In this document: piece by piece, positions 22,387 through 34,021 of the stretch
How the letters are laid out: every line of letters starts with the position of its first letter
Numbering within the stretch: position 1 is the first letter of the stretch
Assembly: GCA_031472005.1 (NCBI GenBank)
Contig: PZJY01000004.1
Coordinates: 2,082,556-2,146,555 of the forward strand
Reading direction: 5' to 3'
DNA length: 64,000 nucleotides
Source: Tetracladium setigerum
Lineage: Eukaryota > Ascomycota > Leotiomycetes > Helotiales
Position numbers and translations under genes: made by a program
The notes under the pieces: generated by a model
What the model was told of the DNA's origin: nothing
What the model saw: only the letters and a program-made list of their open reading frames with translations
Database searches by the model: none

Positions 22387-23375
22387 CACAATGTTTGGGC
22401 GGGGCAATCATCTTGGAGTTGCGTGGAATGGCAACAATGTTTTACTCTAAGAAGGCGGAAGGTCTTTTACGATGGAAGGGCAAATTGGTACTGCCTATAA
22501 TGTTAAGATGATTGAACGAGAACACAATACTGAAATATTATGGGAAGGGGAGTGGGAGTTATCGGATATTACAAGGAATCTCCACATTACTGGATGGTTC
22601 GTTCGGCTAGGCTTATATCCACCCTCTTGTGGGACTGATTTACAAATTCTAATATGTACTGTACCTGTTTGCTGAAAGCATGTTATAATTCACCTGCACA
22701 TGTTGTATGACATGATACTACTCCAAAAAGCCCACCCACAGAGGTCGAATCCTGGCCGCTTATGGAGGACGGTCAGGCTTGCATCCAAGTGTAGTCGTCT
22801 TTTGGGGTTTGCGAAGCGCAAGAGAGAAAAGGAAGAAGCGAGGAATTCTCTTTTTAATACTTGCTAGAATATTAACGTGCCCCTCTAAGTAAAAAGCACC
22901 TCTACTCAGCGAGCAGAACAAGAATAATCTCGACCGGCTGAAAACTAAATATAAAGGAAGATGCAAGCGAATTGGATAAGCTGTGTGTTTAGAACTCGTT
23001 AGAAACCCTTCTCAATTTTGATACCGTTCACGGTTTAATACTGTTTGCATTACCCTTGTGATTAAATACCGTTCTTTATAACTCAAACATGTTCCTTTAT
23101 CAAATCATTCGCTCAAGTTCTAAAGCGACATATACAAATAACTGTAACATCACTGTAGCTAGAAATTTGCACCGCTTGCTCAGGCATACCATACACGGCG
23201 AAATGAATTTGAAGATAATTATAACTAGTGCACTGAATGAGTTCTGGTTTCCTCGACTTGAAGCATTCAACTTTGTACTGTTTCTTGCTTTGCTAATAAC
23301 TGTAGTAAATGTAATCTTCCTTATGGTCAGTCTCCCTCTCTGAGGCTTCGTCCGCAACCGTCCTTCCTCTTTCAA
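22387..23375. other. Convergent gap before the lipase gene
   Basis: About 1 kb of AT-rich sequence between converging genes. I see no gene or RNA. Confidence 0.4.
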
Positions 23376-26344
23376 TTATGAGAGAGTTAAGTGACTTCTA
23401 GCGGTTACGAAAGTATTCAACGGTGGCCTCTCCGCACTCATCACCTCTCCATTAACCACAATCGTCTCACCTGGCTCAACAAGTGGTGATTCCCGGTTAT
23501 CATCTTCGCTTGGCATTTCTTTCTCAACACCATTCCCCACACTGACATCCTTCACACCAACATCAGTCGCATCAAAACCTGTAGACTTCTGGGAAACACC
23601 ACTAGCCATCGCACCAGAACTCGTGACATCCCTCGCAGGGGCAATACCCGCGGCACTATCAAGAGTCGTCATACTCGCCGTGGCTTGATGTCCCTTGATA
23701 GTGAATGGAAATGCAATCCCACCAGCCTTCGGTCGCTTGAGATCAAATTCTTCATGTGTAGGAGCTTGGATGGTGATCTGCGGCATATCTGCCATATCCT
23801 TCTGCATAAACTCTGGTGTCAAAGAATCATCATGTGTGCTCGACTCTCCAGCAGAGTTATTCTTCATCGCGTGGAGTTCTGCAGCGGGCGTATTCTCGTC
23901 GACGGAGAAGACCATGCTGCCTGTTTGACCTTGGTCGACAACTGTGCGTCTGCGCGATCTACTTCGACTTGTTACATCGTTCGCATCATGCTTTTTGCCT
24001 TCAGCCGTCTTTGTGTCGTGAAGAGGCCTGGCGCCAGCTCCGTCAGTGGCAGAGGCAGTGGAGGTTTCTGGCTCCTTGTCTGTCTTTTCTTCAAGTCCAA
24101 TAGTTTTTTCATCGTGCTTGTTACCCCATAGAGCCCACAGACTCATGCCCATACTTCGCGTATTTTTCTTCTCTTTCAAATCGACCCCGGCCTTCCTCCT
24201 GCCAGCTAGAGCTGAGGGAGGTGGGACTTCCCCGCCATCGAATTGCTGATATCCTTCCGCGATCTCTTTCGCTCTCTGTTTTTGAACCTTTCGTTTCGAG
24301 GAAGCAAATTTGGTGTCCCATTCCTTCTTTGCTGCCATCCATTTACGGACGGGGCCTTCTTTGATCACACCTATCTGACTAGCGGGTACATTGCAAGCTG
24401 GTAATTCGGAGGTAGGCTCGAGATTGAAAATGTTACCATATCGATCGACACGTTGCCGGATCATGTGATTTTTGAATGGTGGAAGAGGATCGCCAGCTTT
24501 CCCTACTTTGCCAGCGCTAACACTCGTAATCTTCTTGTAGACCTGTTAGTGAAGCTGAATTATTAACTGGCTTAAATCATACCTTTTCTGTGATAGGTTC
24601 ATCTGCCTCATTTTCTGTATCCGACTGAGAAATGATCGACACATCGTCATCATCCAATATTTCAATTTCGGTCTTCTGAGCTCTTGCCAATGCCCACGCT
24701 CCAAATTGTGCAATCGATCGATACATGTACTTTGCCGGGCGAGTGAAACTCAATGTCGGAGCTACATGGCATAGATCTTCCCAAACTTGAAGCTGGACAT
24801 CAGTTGGCTTCCACTTATCAACCTGGCTTCTTAGATTTTCCTGTGGAAATTCGTCAAGGAAAGCTTCGCCAGGAGGGTACTTCGCTGGATTTGCAGCTTT
24901 ATGTGCCAAATAAATCTGCTCATCTCTGAGCATCTCGCCTCCACCTGTGAGAATTAATAAAGGAGGAAGTCCACCAAGCGACGCCTGTAAGATTGGCGAA
25001 ACGAGAGGATGCGAAATGAGCTGATTTGAGGCATACATCTGGATCTGATCCTTAATCTCTACTAGTTCCCCATCAATCATGATCGAAAGGCTGCCGGCTC
25101 CAGGTAAGGTATTGGTAGTTGGACCAGATCCGTTACCGCTCGTGTTGGCATCTGTGTTGGTTGTATTGGGATCTGGATGATGATTTACGTGAAATCCCTG
25201 AACTGCGTCTGATTCCCGTTCCTGGGGGTGAGCTGCATGGCCCGTAGCGGCCAATTTCTTCACTATTCCCTCCTCAATCTCCAGCATATCATCAGAATTT
25301 GGTGGAGGCCAAGCAGCGGAAGGTTTTTGGTGGAATCCATGAGGAGGAATATAATCGAGGGGACAGTCTTGAGAGACACTTGGGAATGAGTGCGTCAAAT
25401 CAACCCACGGAGAAATTAGAATTGCTCCTGCTGGTAGCGGAAGGCCTTGATCTCTCAGCGTTACCAGCATGCTATTTTCGTTAGAGATTTTCGACTGGGT
25501 ACTACGAGAACTTACCTCATGATCATACCTCCACCGGCCGAGTCTCCACAAAGAATAATTGTAGCAGGGTCCTGGACCGACAAAAGATACAGATATGCCG
25601 ACAGACAGTCATGTAGACCACATGGAAATGGAAATTGAGGAGCTAGCCGATATCGCGCTACCTTGAATTAGAACTGCCCATAATTTTGGGCGTCAAAACT
25701 TACTATCATTCAATTAGTATTCAACTCAATCTCACTTAGGAGGATGGTCCTTACCGCGCAAACACTCTGGCCTTCAGTTTTCGAGCATGTCTTTGCATTT
25801 GATACCTGTGCTCATCCGTACTTCCAAAGAAATATGCTCCTCCATGCACGTATAGCATTACCCTTCTTCCTTTGTCGTTTGTCCTCTTCCTCTCATGCGC
25901 ATCAGAACGCATCTCAATCCACTCGGCTTTTAGATCCCCACCCGGTCTGCGCCATTGCCACCATTTCTCGCCGCCTACCTTTTGCACACCATGATTTCCC
26001 AGTTGCGCAGTTATAACTTCGGCGCCATTCTTGATATACAATTCGGGAATCTTGACTTGGTCCACAATCACCCAAGCCGGACAAGGAACCCATTGAGCAG
26101 TGAATCGTTGGATGTCTTCGACAGTGTGATGGGATGCGTAGAGTAAGAATTTGCGGATCAAGTTTAGTCCTTCATCGTACGAGATATGCGCCGTGGGCTT
26201 TTGGGCGAGAGGTTTGCGATTAAGGTACTGCCTCCTGTTAGAAGAGCGCTTCGGGTTAAGTTGTGATGGGCTTACGTGGGTTATGAACGTTTGTACGACT
26301 GCTGGAGCAATCGCAGAGCTCACAGTAGCTGTATTAAATACCAT
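23376..26344 (-). CDS. Large HSL-family alpha/beta-hydrolase (lipase/esterase)
   Basis: The catalytic half matches hormone-sensitive-lipase-type alpha/beta hydrolases: oxyanion-hole motif YVHGGAYFFG, nucleophile elbow GDSAGGG and a late catalytic-His candidate in EDLCHVAPTLSF. It should cleave ester bonds of lipids or xenobiotics. The ~350-residue C-terminal tail is charged and Ser/Thr-rich (SRSRSRRRTVVD), probably regulatory. Exons read are 26344-26276, 26227-25755, 25657-25516, 25471-24583 and 24542-23376, about 913 aa. The join between exons 2 and 3 is off by one base: RVFA then RYRLAPQFPF fits the family, but the best GT and AG sites give the wrong phase. A start at 26458 is also open and would add 38 residues including eight asparagines. 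Confidence 0.8.
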
Positions 26345-26740
26345 GATCCCCCCTTCTTGTTGTCTCGCTAGATGGAATAGGACGCTGTTGTTGTTGTTGT
26401 TGTTGTTGTTTGTGTCAAGGTAAGGAAGGATGAGGTATTCAGAGAGTGGAAGTTGCATTCAACACCGGACACCCCAATTAGACATTAAAACCAAAAGCAG
26501 GTAGATGAATCAATGAGCTGGCCCAGCTGAAATATACTTAGCTCCACAGCGCATGTGCGTGTGTTAATTAGACTTGTTGGTTTCACGCGTTCGCGAACCT
26601 CAAACCGAGACGTCATAAGTGCCAAGGCCTCATGTCACCGCTTTGGTCCGGTCTTGGCCTCAGAAATTTATATTTCCACTTTGATAACTGCCCCGCGTCC
26701 AGCCTGGCACCGCAACTCTGGAACCAAAGCTACAAAACTC
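26345..26740. promoter_or_regulatory. Divergent promoter between the lipase gene and TSR2
   Basis: These 396 nt separate head-to-head starts. They include a GTT/AAC trinucleotide repeat at about 26384-26410 that is read as eight Asn codons if the lipase starts at 26458. Confidence 0.45.
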
Positions 26741-27411
26741 ATGGCTTCTGCAACGCAAACTCCAGCTGCTGTGGGAGTTGGACAAGGGAGCGGCGTGTAC
26801 TCACTGGGTAAAATTCTCTTTTCCTTTGTCAAGTCCTGACGTTAAAATTCAAGAAAACAAAAAAACTAATAGCACCCCACCACAGCCCACCGCGAAGCCC
26901 AATTTGAACTCGGCATAACACTTTCGCTTTTTCTCTGGCCATCGCTTTCACTCGCCGTCAGCAATCACTGGGGGGTGCCGACAGCTCTTCCAAACGCGAA
27001 ATGTTTGCTAGCGCCACTATTGATTTGTTGAAGGAGAACCCTGATTCGGATGAGGAATGGATAGAGGAGTTTCTCCTACAGGTCATGCTGGATGAATTTG
27101 AGGTGAATGTGGATGATGAGAGTGGTGCAGATGTTGCGGAGCAGATATGTCGATTGAGGAAGGATTGTGGGAAGGGGAATTTTGCGGAGGTATTGGCGTT
27201 GAAGGAGAGGTGGGAGAAGAAAGGGAATGAGGTTGGGGCTCTGTTTCAGAGAAAGGAGGAGGAAGATGGGGAGGAAGATGAGAGCAGTGGATCTGATGAG
27301 GATATGGATGTGGATATGGACGAAGCACCGCAGTTGGTAAGGAGAGAACCTGTCGCGCCCGAGGTGGACGAGGACGGTTTTACGAAGGTCACGAAAAAGA
27401 AGAGGCAGTGA
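26741..27411 (+). CDS. TSR2: Pre-rRNA-processing protein Tsr2 (one frame break)
   Basis: Tsr2 escorts ribosomal protein eS26 and supports 20S pre-rRNA maturation. Exon 1 is 26741-26807 and exon 2 is 26886-27411, with a 78-nt intron. Family blocks are AQFELGITLSLFLWPSLSLAVSN (quoted over two parts: AQFELGITLSLFLW and PSLSLAVSN), then EEWIEEFLLQVMLDEFEVNV, EVALKERW-like helices, an acidic stretch and the basic end DEDGFTKVTKKKRQ. The frame changes inside exon 2 at the G6 run 26970-26975: NHW reads out of frame after it, while one more G gives WGGADSSSKREMFASATIDL, which is the expected continuation. The product would be about 198 aa. The break is probably an assembly error in a G homopolymer. 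Confidence 0.87.
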
Positions 27412-27610
27412 ACGAGCTTTGCTGGTGTGTTCGTTGTATAAAACGGCGTTGAAGGGGATATCCATTTCGCAAGTCAAAGACTGCTTGCAATCATTCTCGC
27501 CTATTCCGAGTTCAAAAGTAACTCCTTCAACCAGACTCCATATGATAAATGTGACCGTGCCTAGTCCACGTAACGCCTAATAATAAAGGTATCCAACAGC
27601 TCAATCGCAA

Positions 27611-28928
27611 CTATTCCCAGTCTTCATCTTCACTGTCATCTGCCTTTCGAGATTCCTTAGGGCTTCCTGGTGCGTGGCTCGGGGCTCCAGAGGCAGCGCC
27701 TACAACATCATAACTGGTGTCACTATCTGCTTGCGATTTCTCATCCTGAGACTTGCGTGAGATCTCGGGCTTGAGAAGATCCTTGTCTGGAGAAACTTTG
27801 GAAGCAGGATTGAGCGTGACGGAAGACTCTGTAGAAGCAGGTCGGATTTCAGGTTTAGTCTTGATAGTTTTGGCTGTGTCGTCGTCCGAGTCCTCATCCC
27901 ATCCAACTTCTTCCTCGGCTTCAGTGGCACCTAAACACGTTAGCTTGTTCCAACGTGCCAGACCTGTGGTATCATACCTTTGAGCAAATCTCGTCGTCTT
28001 GCTTCGGCAGTCTCAATGCTATGCCTCAAGAAGTAGTATCGCTTCCAGAAATCGGTATAAGCCACGGTATCAGGCACCAATTTTTCCATAGAAGCTCTTA
28101 GCTCTTCAAAAGTATCCAGGTCCTTGGCAATATCCTCTGTCTTCTTATCAACGTCGAAGGTCTTTGTCCACAAATCATACTCTTCGCCCGTTGGGTCCTT
28201 GTTGAAGCTATCTAGGGACGAATGAATCACATGAAGCTGCGCGTCGAATCTTGTGGTGTGTATAACTCGCTTGCCGGATGCATCTTTACTCTCGAACAAA
28301 ACGGTGCTGCTCTGCGACCCCTCACCTTCTGCAGGTGGGGCGATACTGACCGCATCTTTGAAGAAGTTTCGCAAATTCGTTCCAAATTTCAACAGTGCTT
28401 CGTCTGCCGCGTCCTCTGCCTTTTGTATTTCTGTAAGTCGCTTCGCGGCCTCAGTGCGCAGTCTTGCTAGAACACCTTCCGATTCCTTCAAAGCATCGTC
28501 TGTTGTTGTCTCGGTCTCTCCATCTTTCTTCTCGGTAGATGTGCCAATGTCGGTAGGAGGTTGAACCTGAGAAATAGCTCGTGTGCGACTGATTATAGAT
28601 GATCTGAGATCGGTGAAGCCTTTCGATGCCTCCTCGCCCACGGCTGTGAGTTCTTGCTGGGCTTCCTTGTAAACAGATTCACCCTAGACAGGCAAGCATC
28701 AGCACAGGCTCGTACCTCTCGCTACAGCCGATCGATTCGCACCTGCTTGACCACAGTTCCAAAGAAACCACCTAGCCTAGCACCCCAAGGGCTGGATGAT
28801 ATGGCTTTATATGCCTCTTGGAAGTCGGCATTGAGGGTGTTGACGTTTTCGGCTTTCTTTTCTTGTGTCTTCGATGCTTCTTCGGGAGACAAAGCCTCCT
28901 CTTGGATGTGATCGTATGCGAGATCCAT
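27611..28928 (-). CDS. BSD-domain protein
   Basis: Exons are 28928-28743, 28683-27978 and 27930-27611, giving 403 aa. The centre carries a BSD domain (EYDLWTKTFDVDKKTEDIA through FWKRYYFLRHSIE, with the paired aromatic residues of the family). The domain is preceded by helical, coiled-coil-like sequence and followed by an acidic, Ser-rich tail ending DDSEDEDWE. It resembles the fungal Dos2/SYAP1-type group, whose role is not well defined. BSD domains also occur in TFIIH p62, but this protein has no other p62 features. Confidence 0.85.
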
Positions 28929-30435
28929 GACGCCTAGTGCACCGGCAGCGAAAATATTGGAAGTCTTACTGTGGTTGTTGAGCTTGAAGTAGAGCCGACA
29001 AGCTTCCCCAATGACCGAATTGGGGTTGACCTAAAACAACACGTGATATGCTGCCCGCTTCCCTCCATTTTATATACTTGGGGACAAGGGGGTCACTTTT
29101 GGAGCCGCACGGAGTCGAATATTACAGTACGAGTACAGTAGCATCGCATTGTGTTCTTAGATGCTTGGACTTGGGGAATACTAGAGGAGACTACTGGGCT
29201 CTTGAACTCCGAACTCCGAACTTCCTTCTGCCAGTTACACCAGGTTACTTGCACCTTTCAAACTTTGCTTCTTAAAGCCGAGCTCGAAATCAGAGGAAGG
29301 GAGCCATCTGCAGAGGTAACGAGGTGTGGAGGAAACCTATCTCGTATCTATGGCGTCACAATCTCAGGTGGTGCTGCTGTGTAAGGTAGGTAAGGGAGAA
29401 TACTTATTAGAGGAGAGTTGGGGAGAGTTGGGGAGAGTTGGGGAGAGTTGGGGAGAGTTGGGGAGAGTTGGGGAGACTCCTGATCACAACAATGTCCGGA
29501 CTTAAGCGAGAAGAGAGAAAGAGAGAGAACAACAGATCTTCCGTGCGGGAACTTGAGACTACAGTATGGATGGCAATTGTATTATTGCTCGTGACATGAA
29601 TACCTATTACTGTACTTGAGAGGCTATGTAGTTATTTATGTAGTTTATTGCTGCGAGGGTTGCAGTACTTAGATATCGCTTATTAGCCACAGGTACCTAC
29701 CTATTCTTACTTCAGCATTTTGGCACGGCGGCTGATCATTATGACCGATTACTCCGTATTGATCGCTGATCGCGTCTCGTCTCCTTCTTACAGTAGGTAC
29801 AGTACAGTGCAGTATTACCGCTTGAAGCTAGGCGCAGAATGCTTTGCTCTGCTCTACTTATCTGCTGCTGCGGACTGACTTGGGGTTTAGCGGACTTTTT
29901 CGATTTATCAGCAGAATGAATGGGGGGTCATTCTGGAATCGCAAAGATCCCTCCCCGTCATGCACAACTGACTCCTCCACCGATCGAGACCCCGGAAGCA
30001 AAAGAATTCTCTGTCTCTCTCTCTCCTTTTTTCCCTCTCAAAGTAATCAGGGATCTCAATCACCCGTTCATCGTCATTGTCCTTGCACCTATTTCCCTCG
30101 TTCTCCAACGTTGGAAAGTGGTGTGTGTTGTTGATCTGTCTAGTTACAGGACGCCGCCACCAGCCTCCACCGGGATTCTTGACGACGGCTTGTCAACCTC
30201 CTCCCACCTAAAAAGGCTTGCTTGCGCTTGCACTTACTTGCACCTCCCCCGACCTGCATCCCCCGGAGGCAAATATCTACTCGACCTCCCTGCTTGACCC
30301 TTCCGTCACTTCACTACATCTCCACAATCCCCTTTCGTCCCTCTTCGCAGTCGCAACCTCTGTCTGTAACGAATGCGAGATATCTACCCTTCTTGCGCAT
30401 TGCATTGAAACAGATCCCCCGCAGAGAATTTCCTT
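28929..30435. promoter_or_regulatory. Divergent region between BSD gene and YAP1, with long YAP1 leader
   Basis: These 1.5 kb carry both promoters. The YAP1-proximal half is pyrimidine-rich (for example the CT repeat near 30010-30030) and contains several short upstream ATG frames, consistent with a long regulated leader. A 10-bp minisatellite lies at 29411-29476 and a TACAGTACAGT stretch near 29790. Confidence 0.45.
29411..29476. repeat. Minisatellite, 10-bp unit GGGAGAGTTG, about 6.6 copies
   Basis: Six near-perfect head-to-tail copies plus a partial one are visible. The first copy starts AGGAGAGTTG. There are no spacers. Confidence 0.97.
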
Positions 30436-32412
30436 ATGGATCCCGCCACCTCGACGACACGTTCACCCGTTGTCCCCCACACCTTGAAGCTTTCTGCACA
30501 ACAAGAAGAACTTCTCTACGCTGCTCTCAATAGTAACAATAAACCCGCAACTACAAGCAATTCTAATCCACAATCCACCCACCACTTTACAATGGCTCCG
30601 AGCGCTCTCACTGAGTCGCCGGTGCAGGCTACTCCTGCCACTGGCACACTGAATGCGTTTGAGGAGAGTCCATTCATCGACTACGATTATGATTTCGACC
30701 CCGAAGCCTCTTTTGATTACGGATTCACCAATGATTCACAAGGACAGATGATCGGTAACTTGCCAGGCGCTTCCTCTGATGGTGAGGCCGACATTCATGA
30801 TAAGCGGAGCCATCCGGACGATGATGAGGACGACGATGAGGGAGGGGGAAAGCGACGAGAGAGTGATGGAAAGACCTCCAAGAAGCCTGGAAGAAAGCCA
30901 TTAACTTCCGAGCCAACTTCGGTGAGTACTCGCTCCATCCTCATGCTTTGTCCAGTACGTTAATATATGACGTAGAAGCGCAAGGCTCAAAACCGTGCAG
31001 CTCAACGGGCTTTCCGGGAACGAAAGGAGAAACACCTTAAGGACCTGGAGACAAAGGTTGAAGATCTCGAAAAGGCTTCCGAGTCTGCCAATCATGAGAA
31101 CAGCATCTTGCGCTCACAAATGGAGAAAATGTCAGCAGAGTTGGCAGAATATAAGAAGAGGTTCGCTGCAAGCAACGGCCTAGGTAGAAGCTCATCGCTT
31201 CACCACAGCGCCCCTTCATACCTATCTGGCAAGGGACTTGGAAACGGAGGAGCCAACAATCCCAGTGATGTAAATTTCTCATTCGAATTCCCAAGATTTG
31301 GTCGTCTACCCGGACCACCGCAGCCCATCTCAACGTCCATGAGCTCTCCAAGTGACTATTCTTCGCCTGCTCTCAGTCAAAACCAGAATCCAACCCCAAG
31401 GAACCAATCCATACAATCTCCTGGTGGCAGCATCCATGGCAGTGGTTTGACTCAAACACCGACTCAGATGGGTGGGGACATGTCGAGTCTTTCAGGCTTG
31501 TTCAGTCCCTCACTTCTGGAGAGCGTCAGCAAAAGCCCACAGTATGATTTCTTTGGCGCTAATACCAATGGATCGAGATCGAGCTCTGATTCAATCTCAA
31601 ACAACAACACTTCCTACAATTCTCCGTCCGCTTCTTCCAACGGTCATCAAGGGACAAGCTCGTCTTGTGGAACCTCGCCAGAGCCAACAACACAGTCGCC
31701 TCATTACAATAAGGGAACTGAAATCACACTAACAACGATTGGAGAAGAGAAGACTGGCGAAGGTGAGCTCACCTTCTGCGACAAGCTCAACATGGCTTGC
31801 GGCAACCCAAATCAACCTATCCCACGTACAATGTCTAAATCCGATTCAGAAAACTCTCATACTCTTCAGAGCCTTCAAAACCAAAGTTTTGATTTCAATG
31901 GAATAGACTGGTTCGCACAACAAAACGGCAACCAATTTGACCCTCAACTGTTTGGCGACTATCGGGAGCCACAGGACAACGTGCTTTCAAATGACGGCAT
32001 TACCGATAGCTTCTTCAGTGATGCTTTCTCAATTCCTGACTTTCAAAGTCCATTCAACATTGCCCCCAGTCCCGCTTCTCTTAAGAAAGACCTTGTATCT
32101 CAAATTGATCAGCAAATTGAGGAGGAGGAGGTTGTGCCTGCCGAAGATAGGTCAACACTCCTCAACTGCAATACAATCTGGTATGTCATCATCTATCTCC
32201 CTTTGTCCATGAGAGCTCTGACTAACAAATTTACCAGGGATCGTCTCCAAGCTTGCCCCAAGGTCAAGGACGGTGAATTCGACCTGGATCTTTTGTGTAA
32301 GGACTTACAGAAGAAAGCCAAGTGCTCAGAAACGGGTGCCGTCGTCAATGAATCGGATTTCAACTCGGTCTTGCAAACCTACGTCAATGGCAGCAAAGGT
32401 AAAAAGGCCTAG
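30436..32412 (+). CDS. YAP1: AP-1-like bZIP oxidative-stress regulator Yap1
   Basis: This is the redox-sensing transcription factor that accumulates in the nucleus on peroxide stress. Exons are 30436-30921, 30976-32180 and 32238-32412, giving 621 aa. The bZIP starts at about residue 163 (QNRAAQRAFRERKEKH, then the leucine-zipper helix), preceded by KKPGRKPLTSEPTS. The n-CRD carries two cysteines (FCDKLNMACGNP) and the c-CRD three (LLNC, LLCKDLQKKAKCSE). FDPQLFGDYREPQD between them is also conserved in Aspergillus Yap1. The nuclear export signal is expected within the c-CRD. Intron 2 (57 nt) falls inside the c-CRD, has a CTGAC/CTAAC branch site, is a multiple of three and lacks a stop, so a retained form would be translatable. 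Confidence 0.96.
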
Positions 32413-34021
32413 GTCACTGATTGTATTTTCCTTTGGTTGCGGGCGTTGAAACGAGTATATCCACTAAAAAGGGCCTTCCGGAGAACGAGCCGTTGGAATA
32501 TTTGTTGGAATCTGTGGCGTCGTGGGAAAGAGACGTTTAAGTGGTCTCGGGGGTATTGCTGGATTTTTGTGCTCTCGCTTTTCTGCTTTCTCTTGATTTG
32601 GTCGGAAATTTTGATTGGGATGGAGTAGAACCTGTTTTTTATCTAAAGATCTAGGATGGATCATGTATACTGGATCTGGATGATATCATCATTTTATGGC
32701 TTTTATGAGTAACTACCTCTCCACTACGCGGGGCTCATGACTTTCGTTCAATTTGAGATCTCGTGATGTTGAATGAAATATTTTCAGTTTAAATAATCCA
32801 ACGAAGAGACCGTTTTTTGTTCGAGCTATTCCAAATTAATTCACTACGCGTTACAACGAAATGATTTTGCAGCTTCTCTGAACACTTTCGATCGTTCTCG
32901 TTCTATCATCGACAACCTCTTCAAAATAAAACGTGGAATTGACCGTGGTACTTCCATAAGCCAGAAGTAGCGTAGCTGCTAGAAGGCTCTTGCTATAACT
33001 GGCATTGGTAGGGAAGCGAGGGTGGGAGAAATAAAGGGGAGAATAGAATGATTGTTGCTCATCCTTGACTGAATTGCCATTTGTCTCATTCGCTTATGTT
33101 GTACAGTAGCAGGAAGAATGGGAATATTCCGGATCAACCTCGCTTGCCTTCCTTGGATGGTCTTTTTTTGCTTTAGTAGCAGATACAAAAGTCTTATATA
33201 TCACACTCTTAAAAGATATGAAGTAGCTAGGGAAGAGGGAGAGAGAGAGGGGGCGGGGGGGGGTGTTGTGCAGCTTTCTAATGGCGAGCAGACGAAGATC
33301 TGACCAACTGCGGTTATCACATAGGTATGAAGTGCATATTTTCAAGGTTTCAATGGTATTTGGTATCATATCTACAACACATGGCCCTCCAAACCAAGTG
33401 CATGCATATTTTGCTGGTTATGTATGCATCCCAAACATTCCACTAACATCCCGCTATCAATTCGTCCAATTTCGCAATCAATCAACAGCTTGCTTTCCGT
33501 TCTCCGTCGTTTCAATGGTATCTCTCCCCGCCCAATCATTTCCAAAACACACGCACCTCCCAACAACCAGACCGAACAAACTCTTTAAAATGATCGAGTT
33601 GGGAAAGGAATGAAAAAAATAATAAAAATGAGTTTCATCATCCTGTCTTGCTTTCGCCTTCTATTAAATACCACCTCCCAAAAACGATAGCGAAAAACAC
33701 ACACAGAGACATAAACTTCCTGCAAAATTTCGTTGCGGGAAGGGTTTGTTGTAAAAGGAAAGTGGATCGACCGAGGAAGTTTGGAGTTGGAGAGGTCGAA
33801 AATATCGACCCGGAAAATATATAAGACGCCCGCTTCCATCCATGATGATGCAAATGTTTCCGAATATGCTCAAGAGACCACAGCAATGCAGGGTCCCTTT
33901 CTCTCTTCCCTCCTCCCCCTCTTTATCGCTCGTATCGTGTCGATAGTAGGCGTCACAAATGGTTTTGATATGGACTGTAAAATAATCAGATCACTTGGCT
34001 TCCGGTATTTCGTCCTCTATG
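32413..34021. other. Convergent gap between YAP1 and the kinase gene
   Basis: These 1.6 kb between converging genes hold no convincing coding sequence. A G-rich run (GGGGGCGGGGGGGGG) lies near 33249-33263. Confidence 0.4.

Noticed and set aside
25751..26458. Lipase start at 26458 with an eight-Asn stretch
   Set aside because: Open but judged less likely than 26344, where the family-like MVFNTATVSSAIAP begins; kept as an alternative.
27076..27477. 133-aa frame antisense to TSR2
   Set aside because: It is the mirror of the acidic TSR2 coding region and has no independent support.
29411..29476. Possible CRISPR-like array
   Set aside because: Units are contiguous 10-mers without spacers in a eukaryotic promoter; this is a minisatellite.
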